DNA of 64,000 nt from Nicotiana tabacum (lineage: Eukaryota > Streptophyta > Magnoliopsida > Solanales > Solanaceae): assembly GCF_000715075.1 (NCBI RefSeq), contig NC_134096.1, forward strand, positions 39,567,804-39,631,803, written 5' to 3'. Positions 34,669 to 45,100 of this stretch are shown in pieces; the first letter of the stretch is position 1, and every line of letters starts with the position of its first letter. The notes below the pieces were generated by a model. That model was not told where the DNA came from. It searched no databases and worked only from the letters and a program-made list of their open reading frames with translations. The position numbers and the translations under genes are program-made.

Positions 34669-36883
34669 TGTCACGACCCAAACTAACCCCTGTCGTGATG
34701 GCGCCTATCGTGGAACTAGGCTAGCCAAATCATTTCCAAAACAAACCGATATTTTTATTTCAAAGATAATTCCAATGTTATTTAACATAAAAACCTTCGT
34801 AAAGGAGTTCCATTCAAAATAAAAGTGCGGAAGGAAAAGCCCGACATCGGGGTGTCACTAGTCATAAGCATCTACTACAATCTGTCTAACAATATCAAGG
34901 CTAACTCAACCTGGAAAACAAATAGCTAAATATAACTAGAGGAAGATAAGAGGGACAAGAGCAGGGGATGCGATCACTAAATAGCTACCTTGCTATCTAT
35001 AAGAAAATCTGTAACCAAAACAATCAATAACCACTACCATGTCTAGCTACACCTGAATCTGCACACAAGGTGCAGGGAGTAACATGAGTACGCCAACTCA
35101 GTAAGTAACAACAATAAATAAAGACTGAGTAGTAGTGACGAGCAATAAAGCATATAACATTCATATCGGGAAATCTCAGTAACATACCACATGCTTTTAA
35201 AATCAGGATTTGAATCAAAACATCTCGTTTTAACCCAGTTCCAGTAAAAATCATTTAAAGATATTTTTCAACAGTTTTCAGACAGAGGAAAAATGCAAAG
35301 GTGAGCAAAATGATGAAATCATAAACAGCCCCTCGGGCAAAAACATCACTCATATACAGCCCCTCGGGCAAACCTCACAATCACTCTTGCCACTCTGGCG
35401 TCACAATCACTCATGCCTCCCAGTTACTCAGCACTCGGCACTCGCACTCAGTAGGTACCTGCGCTCACTAGGGGTGTGTACAGACTCCGGAGGGGCTCCT
35501 TCAACCCAAGCGCTATAATCTGCACAGACAACTCACATGTTGTACGGACAACTCACGTGCTATAATAATAAAGTATGTTGTAGGCGGGCAGCCCCGATCC
35601 ACACTCATCCTCACAATCAGGCCCTCGGCCTCACTCAGTCATAAACCTCTCAAGCCACTCGGGCATTTCAGTAAAATAGGGCATTCGTCCCAAAACATTT
35701 ATATGCATCAAAACAGAGTCATAAAACTGAGTTATATGGTAAATAAGTATAACATGACTGAGTTATAGATTTTCAATCGAAAACAATGAGAGGATAGGAA
35801 GAAACAGCCCCTAAGGGTCCAAACAGTACTGGCGCAAGGCCCAAAAATGGCATTCAGCCCAATTTACAGAAATTCTTTCTAAAACATATAAGTATCATAT
35901 AGTTTCAACAAAGGATGCAACTTTACAGTTGCTACGGGACGGACCAAGTCACAATTCCCAACAGTGCACGCCCACACACCCGTCACCTAGCATGTGCATC
36001 ACTAAAAATAGTAGAATGATACAATATCCAGGGTTTCGTACCCTTAGGACTAGATTTACAATCGTTACTTACCTCAAACCGGTCAAATCTCTATCCCGCA
36101 ATGCTCTTGCCTCTAGACTCGGCCTCCAAATGCTCTGAATCTATTCACAATCAGTACAATCAATGCGCGCTAATGGAATAAATTCCACAAGAAAAGCTAC
36201 AAAATTAGACCAAAACCCGAAATTGGCTCAAACCCGGCCCCCGGGCCCACGTCTCAAAATCCGACAAAATTTACAAAACTAGAAAGCCCATTCACTCACG
36301 AACCTAACCATATCAAATTCATCAAAATCCGACATCGTTTGGTCCTTCAAATCCTTAAATTACTCTCCAAAAATTCCAAGCCCTAACCCCTCATTTTTAC
36401 TAATTACAATGATTAAACAATGGAAAATCACCATATATACGAGTATTAGGGCTCAAGCAACTAACCTCATTTATATCCCTTGAATCACCCTTCAAACATC
36501 CCTCCAAAAGCTCCAAAAACCGACTTGAAAATGATGGAAATGAACCAAATTCGCGAAGGGTTCTATTTATGGTTTCTGCCTAGGTTTTTCGCACCTACGG
36601 AAACTTTCATGCTTCTGCGCCACAGCACCTGCGGAAAAATCCATCGTAGGTGCAGAACTCACTTAGGAGCCTAGCTTTCGCATCTGCGGCCCAAAACCCC
36701 GCGCCTGCGCGTTTCCTCCGCTTCTGCGAAGCCTGCCCAGCGTCCCCCTTTCCGCATCTGCGCCCCAGGTTACGCACCTGCGGGCTCGCAAATGCGACCT
36801 CCAACTCGTACCTGCGCAACCTGCCTAGCCTAGCATTTCCCGCACCTGCGCACTCCCCACGTGCACCAGCAACCTCGCATTTC
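34669..36883 (-). repeat. 5' LTR of element B (5' end missing)
   Basis: The plus-strand edge is TGTCACGACCCAAAC at 34669. In minus sense it has a U3 cluster of GCAGGTGCG-like motifs (36883-36592), then CATAAATAG at about 36565-36573 as a likely TATA box, then a long R/U5. It ends at 36883 where element G begins, so the first 0.7 kb of the LTR is lost. Confidence 0.75.
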
Positions 36884-36892
36884 CCCCAAGAA

Positions 36893-37606
36893 GAAAACTT
36901 TGTAGAGAGTGAAGAAGGAGAAGAGATGGAGTACATTAATAGTGGGGTGAATTTTGTGGTTAGGAAGCTCATGCACATTAATTTGGGTCACTCTAATGAA
37001 GAACAAAGGGAAAACATATTCCATACTCGGTGTGAGATTAAAAATAAAATTTGTTCTATGATAATTGATAATGGGAGTTGTGCTAATGTTGTGAGTGCAT
37101 ATTTGGTGGAAAAGTTAGGGTTGGAATGGACGAAGCACCCTAGACCTTATAGGTTGCAATGGTTCAATGATAGTGGAGAGGTCAAGGTGAATAAGCAATG
37201 CATGGTCTCCTTCAAGATTGGAAGGTACGCTGACGAAGTTCTATGTGATATAGTACCCATGCAAGCTTGTCATATCTTGTTGGGGCGCCCGTGGCAGTAT
37301 GATAGGAGTGCTTTTCACGATGAGAGGAAAAATAGATACTCTCTTGAGCATAATGGCAAGAAGTACATTCTTGCACCTTTAACTCCTTCCCAAGTATACG
37401 AAGATCAAAAAAAGATGAAAGAATCAATGGGGAAACATGGGAAGGGATCAAAAGGAGAGACTGAAAGGAAAGACAAAGAGGGAAAATATGAAGTGAGGTG
37501 TGAGGAGAGAGAGGGCAGCAAAGAGAGAAAGGAAAAGGTGGGTAAGAGTAAAAAAAAAAAAAAAGCATTGGTGAGAGGAAAGAGGCTAAGATTAAAAAAA
37601 AAGTGA
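36893..37606 (+). pseudogene. Gag end and protease of element G
   Basis: Frame runs EYINSGVNFVVRKLMHINLG, then the retropepsin segment KICSMIIDNGSCANVVSAYL. The DNGS active site replaces the more usual DGGS/DSGS form of this family. It continues SFKIGRYADEVLCDIVPMQA and HILLGRPWQYDRSAFHDERK. A Lys/Glu-rich linker (37430-37600) contains several poly-A runs; the frame changes in them before RT. The upstream 240 bp in the same frame belong to the element B LTR, not to this gene. Confidence 0.8.
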
Positions 37607-39276
37607 GCCTTGCAAAAGCCAAAGAGTGTTTAATTACAAAAAAAAAAAAAGGGTTGCCTATTATCTTGCTCACTTATAAGGAAGTTCTGCTTAATAATGA
37701 TTCATTAACATCCTCTTTGCCTAGTGTTATTTCTAATCTTTTGCAGGATTTTGAAGATGTTTTTCCTGAGGACCTTCCTAAAGGTTTACCGCCTTTTAGA
37801 GGAATAGAGCATCAAATTAATTTTATGCCGGGATCACAAATTCCTAATAGGCCTGCTTATAGGAGCAATCCCGAAGAAACAAAAGAATTACAAAGACAAG
37901 TAGAGGAGCTGCTTGATAAGGGATTTGTAAGAGAAAGCATGAGTCCCTGTTCTGTGCCCGTGCTTTTGGTGCGAAAGAAGGATGGCACTTGGAGGATGTG
38001 CGTGGACTGCCACGCCATTAATAAATTAACGGTAAAGTATCGCCATCCTATTCCCCGTTTAGATGATATGCTTGACCAATTGCATGGTTCTCAAATATTC
38101 TCTAAAATTGATTTGAAGAGTGGATATCACCAAATTAGAATGAATCCTGAAGATGAGTGGAAAACTGCCTTTAAAACTAAATATGAATTGTATGAATGGT
38201 TAGTGATGCCGTTTGGGTTAACTAATGCACCTAGTACATTCATGAGGTTAATGAACCATATCTTTAAGGATTTTCATGGAAAATTGATAGTCGTTTATTT
38301 TGATGATATTCTGATCTTTTCTAAATCTTTAGAAGAGCATGTCGAACATTTGAAACAAGTTTGTAATGTGCTTAGGGAGCAACAATTATATGCAAATTTA
38401 TCCAAGTGCACTTTTTGTGTAGATAAGGTAGTTTTCTTGGGTTTTGTTGTGAGTTCTAGAGGTGTAGAGGTAGATGAAGATAAAATCAAGGCGATTAAAT
38501 ATTGGCCTACACCTAAGAGCATTACTGAAGTTAGAAGTTTTCATGGACTTGCTAGCTTCTATAGGAGATTTGTTAGAGATTTTAGTTCAATTGCTGCACC
38601 TTTAACTGAAGTCATTAAGAAGGATAAGGTCTTTAATTGGGGAAAAGAACAAGAGCATGCATTTAATTTTTTGAAGGATAAATTATGTTCTGCTCCTTTT
38701 TTACAATTACCTGATTTTAATAAGTCCTTTGAAATTGAATGTGATGCATCTGGTAGAGGTATTGGGGCTGTTTTAATGCAAGATTCTAAACCAATCGCTT
38801 ATTTTAGTGAGAAGTTGAATGGGGCTGCATTGAATTGTTCTACTTATGATAAAGAATTATATGCCTTGGTAAGGGCTCTAGCTACATGGCAGCATTATTT
38901 GTGGCCAAAGGAGTTTGTGATAAAAACTGACCATGAGTCTTTAAGATACTTGAAAAGCCAAGGTAAATTGAGTAGAAGACATGCCAAATGGGTTGAATTC
39001 ATTGAGACATTTCCTTATGTGATTAGCTACAAGCAAGGTAAAGACAATATAGTTGTTGATGCGCTTTCAAGAAGGTACGCTCTTGTTTCTACTCTTATTT
39101 CTAAATTGATGGGATTTGATCATATTAAGGATTTATATGTTGATGATTCTGATTTTGATGTAGCATTTTCGGCATGTTTAAATGGGCCTTTTGAGAAGTA
39201 TAATCTGAAAGATAGGTTTCTTTTTAAAGAGAATAAGCTTTGTGTCCCTAATTGTTCTTGCGAGAAGTTTTTGTGA
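37603..39276 (+). pseudogene. RT and RNase H of element G
   Basis: A 557-codon open stretch. [75 protein letters not shown] and the catalytic [10 protein letters not shown] (38296 onward). RNase [50 protein letters not shown] and [12 protein letters not shown], keeping its acidic residues. The end [12 protein letters not shown] then stop marks a one-base frameshift near 39262; integrase continues in another frame. The family form has an uninterrupted frame here. Confidence 0.85.
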
Positions 39277-40353
39277 GGGAAGCACATTGTGGGGGGCTTA
39301 TGGGACACTTTGGTGTGCCTAAAACACTTGACATCCTTGCTGAAAATTTCTTTTGGCCTAATATGAGAAAAGATGTAGAAAGATTTTGTGCTCAATGTCT
39401 TGAATGCAAACAAGCTAAATCTAAAGTGTTGCCACATTGTTTATACACGCCATTACCTGTGCCTATTTCACCTTGGATTGATATTTCTATGAACTTTGTG
39501 TTAGGATTGCCTAGAACAAGGTATGGTAAGGATAGCATCTTTGTTGTGGTAGATAGGTTCTCAAAAATGACTCGCTTTATTCCTTATTTAAAGACTAATA
39601 ATGCTTCTCATGTTGCTGATTTATTTGTTAGAGAAGTTGTTAAATTGCATGGTGTACCTCGAACTATTGTTAGTGATAGAGATGCAAAATTTCTAAGCCA
39701 CTTTTGGCGTGTGCTTTGGGGAAAATTAGGAACAAAATTGTTATTTTCTACTTCTTGTCATCCACAAACTGATGGGCAAACTAAGGTAGTAAATAGAACC
39801 TTAGGAAATATGTTAAGGGTTGTTCTAAAAGAAAAATTACCTTCTTGGGAGGATCACTTGCCTATGGTAGAATTTGCTTACAATCGAACTGTTCATTCAT
39901 CTACTGGTTATTCTCCTTTTGAAGTTGTTTATGGCTTTAACCCCCTTACACCCCTTGATTTATTGCCTTTGCCTACTAATGAGATGGTTAGTCTTGATGG
40001 AAAAAAGAAAGCTGATTTGATGAAGACTATTCATGAGCATACGAGACTTGCAATTGAGAGGAAGAATGAGTAAACAACTTTATGAAGAAATAAAGGTCGA
40101 AAACCAGTTATCTTTGAGCCTGGTGATTTGGTTTGGGTTCATATGAGGAAGGAGAGATTTCCTTCAAAAAGGAAGACAAAATGCACCCTAGAGGAGATGG
40201 GCCATTTAAAGTACTTGAAAGGATTGGAGATAATGCTTAGAAATTGGACCTTCCAGGTGAGTTTCAAGTAAGTGCTACTTTCAATGTTGCTGACTTATCC
40301 TTATTTGATGTAGGTTCAAATTGGAGGACGAATTCTTTTCAAGAGGAGGGGAA
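39252..40353 (+). pseudogene. Integrase of element G with two lost catalytic residues
   Basis: Zinc domain [18 protein letters not shown] with [11 protein letters not shown]. The core reads [13 protein letters not shown] where the family has MDF, so the first catalytic Asp is Asn. IVSDRDAKF keeps the second Asp. [15 protein letters not shown] has Lys in place of the catalytic Glu. Both changes are G-to-A at the DNA level. The frame stops at 40073 (AIERKNE) and then continues with stops and shifts: PVIFEPGDLVWVHMRK, LPGEFQVSATFNVADLSLFD. It would run across the polypurine tract into the LTR. Confidence 0.85.
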
Positions 40354-41380
40354 TGATAGCTCTACGGACAAGGATAAAACTTTAGAAGCACCAAAAAAGC
40401 CATTTACAAGGTCTCAAGCTAAGGAGAAGCAAGACAAGGTTGTTGGGCTTCAATGGGAGATCAAGAAGGCGTTAGTGGTGGAAGAAGAGCTCAAGAATTA
40501 TGGAGAGAACTTAGCTAAGTGCTACACTCATTTCATGGTCCAAGTCCAAGTCCAAGAGAAGGTAGATTGGGGTCCAAGCACCAGACAAGGAGGGTCTAAA
40601 TTAGGTACCTAAATCAACCTACAAAGGAGCTAACTTGGCGCCCAAGTCAGCTCAAGGAGGGGCGGCCAAGACATAGGAGAAGGAGTCAAAGTTCCTTATT
40701 TTGTTTTCTAGTTTGTTAGGACATATTTGATGCTTTCCTAGGTAGTTAAGGCTTGTTTTTATTTTTCTAAGATTATTGGAATTACTTTCCAAGATTGACT
40801 TAGTTTTTATTTCCTAGAGTTTTACCTTTTCCTATGATAGTTGGACTTGTTGTACAAAGTAGTTTAGGACTTTATTTTCTTAATTTTTAGGTAGAATTTC
40901 GTGACCCCCTTACTATATAAAGGGGTGTCTTCTTTGCTTTTAGACATAGACTATTATCAATAAAAATTATGAGATTTTTCTTGCACTCTTGTGTGTGACT
41001 ACTCTTGGATTTATTCTTCAACTTTCAAGACTCAACTTAAGGTGGTAAGATTAAACTCTTTTGAAATCTTAGATCACTTCTAGGTATTCAAGAAAGGTGA
41101 TAAGTTTAGGCTTATTGTTGTTCTTGTTATTCTAAAGGGTCGGGTTTCACAATCTATCTCTTGTTTTTAATTCTCTACCAAAGGCGATTAGTTCTTTGTT
41201 AGCTAATTGTTGTTGTTAGGATTCAACTTCAAGAATAGACTTCTTGAATTCAAGAAACTCTTTCTTGAATTCAATCTATCTTTAATTTTCCGTTATTTTT
41301 TTGTTTCTTTATTTTCTTTTAGCTTCCGCACGTTTCTTGATTTTCTTTAGTAATTCTTGGACCCTATCATGTTGTTATCA
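40354..41380 (+). repeat. 3' LTR of element G
   Basis: It starts TGATAGCTCTACGGAC after the polypurine tract and ends ATCATGTTGTTATCA. The first 260 bp stay open in the integrase frame to a stop near 40612. TATATAAAG at 40914-40922 is a likely TATA box. The 3' part matches 180-964 in reverse. It ends 730 bp before the start codon of the SCD2-like gene. Confidence 0.8.
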
Positions 41381-42110
41381 GAAGGAACAAAAGGAATTAT
41401 TCGAATAATGATCGATAAAAGGATAAAAGGTAGCTGACCCAATATTAATAAATAAATAATTCTAAGCAAGAACAATACAACCTGAAGTAACAACATAGAT
41501 GTTTAGACAAGTTTTAATGCGCACAAATTAACTAGTTTAATTATATAAACCCATCATTTGATTTGACTTGTTATACGCGATTCTAGCACTGCTAGTGCTT
41601 GTAACCATAGGCATTATTATTATTCGCATCTCATATTTCAACTTCCCCGCATGCAATGCAAGGTGGCGACTCCAATCTTGTCCACAATATTTTACTCGCA
41701 AAACAACAAGAACCAAAATTCTATATTCTAAAAAGAAATTCAGTGATTGAGCTCATTTATATGTTGTTACCCTGATATAAATAAATCTACATGACATTGA
41801 ATTGGTGGGCTAATAAGAAGAATGTATTGAATTAACATCAAAGATTGATGGAAATATCTTGATGCATGGATTCATCTTCTAACATCAAAGCGTTTGAGAA
41901 GGATCTGGCGTAGACTGTACTTAAAAGGTATTACTTTCATTTCGTTCCAAATTCTATGACGTCTGAGGCAAAAGAAAATTACTCCTACTACTACATGACT
42001 ATTAGAACAATTATTATTGTTTCATTCAAATTATTATCTTTTGATATGTATAATAATTTCATTTAATTGGGGTGAAATCGCAGAAATAAATTGAAGGGAA
42101 GAGGAAAATA
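41381..42110 (+). promoter_or_regulatory. SCD2: Upstream region of the SCD2-like gene
   Basis: About 730 bp between the LTR of element G and the first ATG. AT-rich. TATA-like strings occur (TTATATAAA at about 41539-41547, TATAATAA near 42048), but the transcription start cannot be placed from sequence. An isolated GGTGGCGACTCCAATC (41661 region) resembles a retrotransposon primer-binding site but no LTR flanks it. No other gene is seen. Confidence 0.4.
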
Positions 42111-45100
42111 ATGCAGAGTGGAGGCATTGGGTGGGCGGAGATGCAGGGTCAGGGGAACGCGCGGTCAGGGTCAAATGCGGGACGGCGGCCGCAGAATGCA
42201 AAGGCGGCGGCGCAGAGGCTGGCTCAGGTAATGGCGTATCAACAAGCCGATGACGACGAAGAGAAAGACGAGCTGTATGAATACAACCCTGTGGTTGTGG
42301 CTCCCTCTACAGCTGCTATTGGCCTTGGTGGAAGGCCCAATCGAACTCGTACTCCTCTGGTAAATATATACTTTAAAAAACTTGCACATGCTCCTTTGGT
42401 GTTTTTAATAAAATTACTGAAAAGAAAGTTATGGACCACAGTAGCATTATATTTCAAATAATCTATTTTAGCTCGGAGAAAGTATCTTTCTCTTTGAGAA
42501 ATAAGTAAGTAGCTTGAGTTTTGGTTTCTTTTGTTGTGTGTTAGTCAGTTCGGACATCCATCGAACCACAGGCATCGACTACCCGTCCGGCATCACTAGG
42601 AATCCGACCATCTGCATCTACTGACTCTTTGGGTCAAAAGGTACTCTTACATAACACCATTAAAATACTTCCTCACTCTCAATTTTTCCCTTTCTGTTAC
42701 TTTTTCCTCTTCTAAAAAATTGACACATTTACATTTTGTCATAAATGAGTATTTGTTATAGATCACAATTGGATAGTAGTTTTGGGACTATTACGTGTCT
42801 TGCTTAGATAAACTCAGTGTCCAATCAAAGCCAAATAAATTGAGATTGCCTGTAATCTTTTTATGCAAGAATCAAGATTGAAGTTTTGATTTCTTTGTTC
42901 TCTCTCAGCCAGTTCGTGCATCCATAGAAGAAAATGCATCATCTACACGTCCAACATCAATCCGTACATCCATAGAACAACATGCACTAACTACACGTCC
43001 AACATCAATATTAGGAATCAGACCATCTTTGTCTTCAGAGTCTTTAGATCAGCAGCCTTTGTCAGCTCGTTCAACGACGCCTATTCGAACTTCTCTCCGA
43101 TCAGGCTCCTCCTTGGAACATCAACAACAGCAACAGCAACAGTATGTACATGTTCATCAACATTCTCATTCATCTATCCAAACCACTTCTTCTACTTCTG
43201 CAGCTGTACCGAGTAAGCTAACTTTTCAATCTAAAAATACTTTGGAACAACCACCATCTGCTCGCGCACCAACTACACCTTTGGCTAGCAATCAATTATC
43301 GTCTCAATCCAGCATCCCGGAACAGCCTCTATCTGCTCGTGCTCTAGCAGCTAACGGCTCGGGTCACTTCGGTGGCAAGCCAGTTCCTGTTGTACCTTCT
43401 AATGTGCCTGTCTCGCTCAGACCAGTTGGTTCTAATGCAGCTGCAATTGAGCCTCATCCTGAAGCTCGTAAAGATAAAAGGTAATCTTTGATTCTTTGAA
43501 TCGGTAATCATAATTCTTTGAATTTTGTATTTCTTTGATTGGACCCATCTCAACATGTGTGCACCCTCGAAACTAATAAGTTACTATGAATATAGAGTTA
43601 AGCTAGTAAGCATGGTGAAGTCTCAAGTGTTTTTCCTTGTTCAAAAATGCTTTTACTAGTTTGAATGCACAAATAACTACACGAGCATGTCGTATAAGGT
43701 TTTGATGCTCACTATTTTGACAAAGTAGCTTTACCAGTTTTATTACAAATGTTGACAATTTAGTCATATAATTACTACGCACTCTTCAGCTCTAGAACTA
43801 GAATTGAAGTTTGTTCCGAAATGTAAAACACTTGTCCGTCCATCCCACATTCTAGATGTTAGTCTTTGAACAGGACCAAGGGTAAACGCAAATATCACCT
43901 GGAAGTACACTAAACAGTCTTGTGCATTGCTGAATATGTTCTAATCTTTCATTTATTGGGTCACTGAGCAGGTTATCAGTAGATTTTGGTACTTTCAAGT
44001 ATAAAGAACCTCCCACTCAGCCATCTTCATCTGCTTTACAAGATGAGGTTAGTTCATTTACCAACTGTATCAATCATTCAACTACATGTCAAACCTTCTA
44101 AAAACCAGAAAGTTTATAGAGTTGAACTTCCTGAACAGAGAAGTTCTCTTGGATAAGTTGCTATTTTTTTTAGAATCTCTATTGAGTTCCCATGATCTCT
44201 AATTACAATATTGATGTGAATGAGATTTGATCCAAAATACAGGTTGACATGCTTCAAGAAGAGAATGAAAGTTTACTCGAAAAGGTAAGAACAACTTCCT
44301 TCTCAAAAGCAATCAGTTGGGTACTTAGGCGCTGGGTAACGCTAATTTTTGCTAACAGAATTAGTTTATCATTTCAATCCATCGTGCTCACGGGCAGTGG
44401 ATCGTTATATATCCTTTCAGCTTCGACTTGCAGAAGAGCGTTGTGAAGAAGCTGAGGCAAGGGCTAGGCAGCTTGAGCAGCAGGTAAATCTTCAAGAACG
44501 TATTTGTTACTTTTCTCGCATTAGTTAGTTTTTCTCCTTTGCTTTCAGACTGTATGTTGATGCTGCCAACATTGCAATACCACTATTGGATGTTGCAAAC
44601 TGATGAAAGCTTTGCATCATGGGTTCGAGCAGTGGTTCGAGTAATTCCACTACTGAAAGTAAGAGGTTCGCAAAAAAGTCGTGAGCCTTCACAATATTTG
44701 AGTTGCTTAACAAGGATCGGGAACTCGGGTAGTGCGAAATTTAGCCAAACAATGTTATAATGACAATAACAAAGATAATGCAAGTTGATAACAATGACAC
44801 ATACCCCTGAGAGAATAACCTCACAAGATCGCTCCAAAGAAAGGGGATCACACAAGTATTTTTCAACACTCACTCTCTTACAAAATACTCTCAATTACTA
44901 AAGGAGAAGAAGAAACAAGAAATGAAGACTCACGTCTTGTTGGTGTGTTTAAAATGAACTAATTGCCTTTCTTTTTATAGGCAAAAAAGTCTTGGCCTCT
45001 TAGTTGTAAAAGAAAAGATACAACTTGTGCAAATAATATCCATTTGGGTCCCAAAAAATATTACCAACAAAGTCTACTTTGCAAATAGGCTTATGCTTAT

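Larger units (their letters stand above)
29131..36883 (-). mobile_element. Element B: Tekay/Del chromovirus with both LTRs broken
   Basis: A reverse-oriented element with initiator-Met primer-binding site, gag with CCHC knuckle, protease, RT, RNase H, integrase, chromodomain and polypurine tract. The 3' LTR keeps only its first 973 bp (30103 down to 29131), while the 5' LTR keeps only its last 2.2 kb (36883 down to 34669). They overlap for about 240 bp (29131-29383 with 36648-36883), so the full LTR would be about 2.9 kb. Frameshifts, a gag deletion and a catalytic change in integrase make it non-autonomous. Confidence 0.85.
36884..41380 (+). mobile_element. Element G: CRM-like Ty3/gypsy element, 5' truncated
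   Basis: Forward element starting inside the gag-protease region, then protease, RT, RNase H, integrase, polypurine tract AAGAGGAGGGGAA (40341-40353) and a 1027-bp 3' LTR (40354-41380). The integrase reading frame runs through the polypurine tract into the LTR (TRSQAKEKQDKVVGLQW), a layout known from the CRM clade of plant chromoviruses. 5' LTR and most of gag are absent. The first two LTRs of the window (180-2433) belong to the same family in reverse. Confidence 0.75.

Noticed and set aside
41568..41750. 60-codon frame with a hydrophobic start, containing a TGGCGACTCC primer-site-like string
   Set aside because: No LTR edge or conserved protein around it; could be an old Ogre-type scrap but evidence is too thin.
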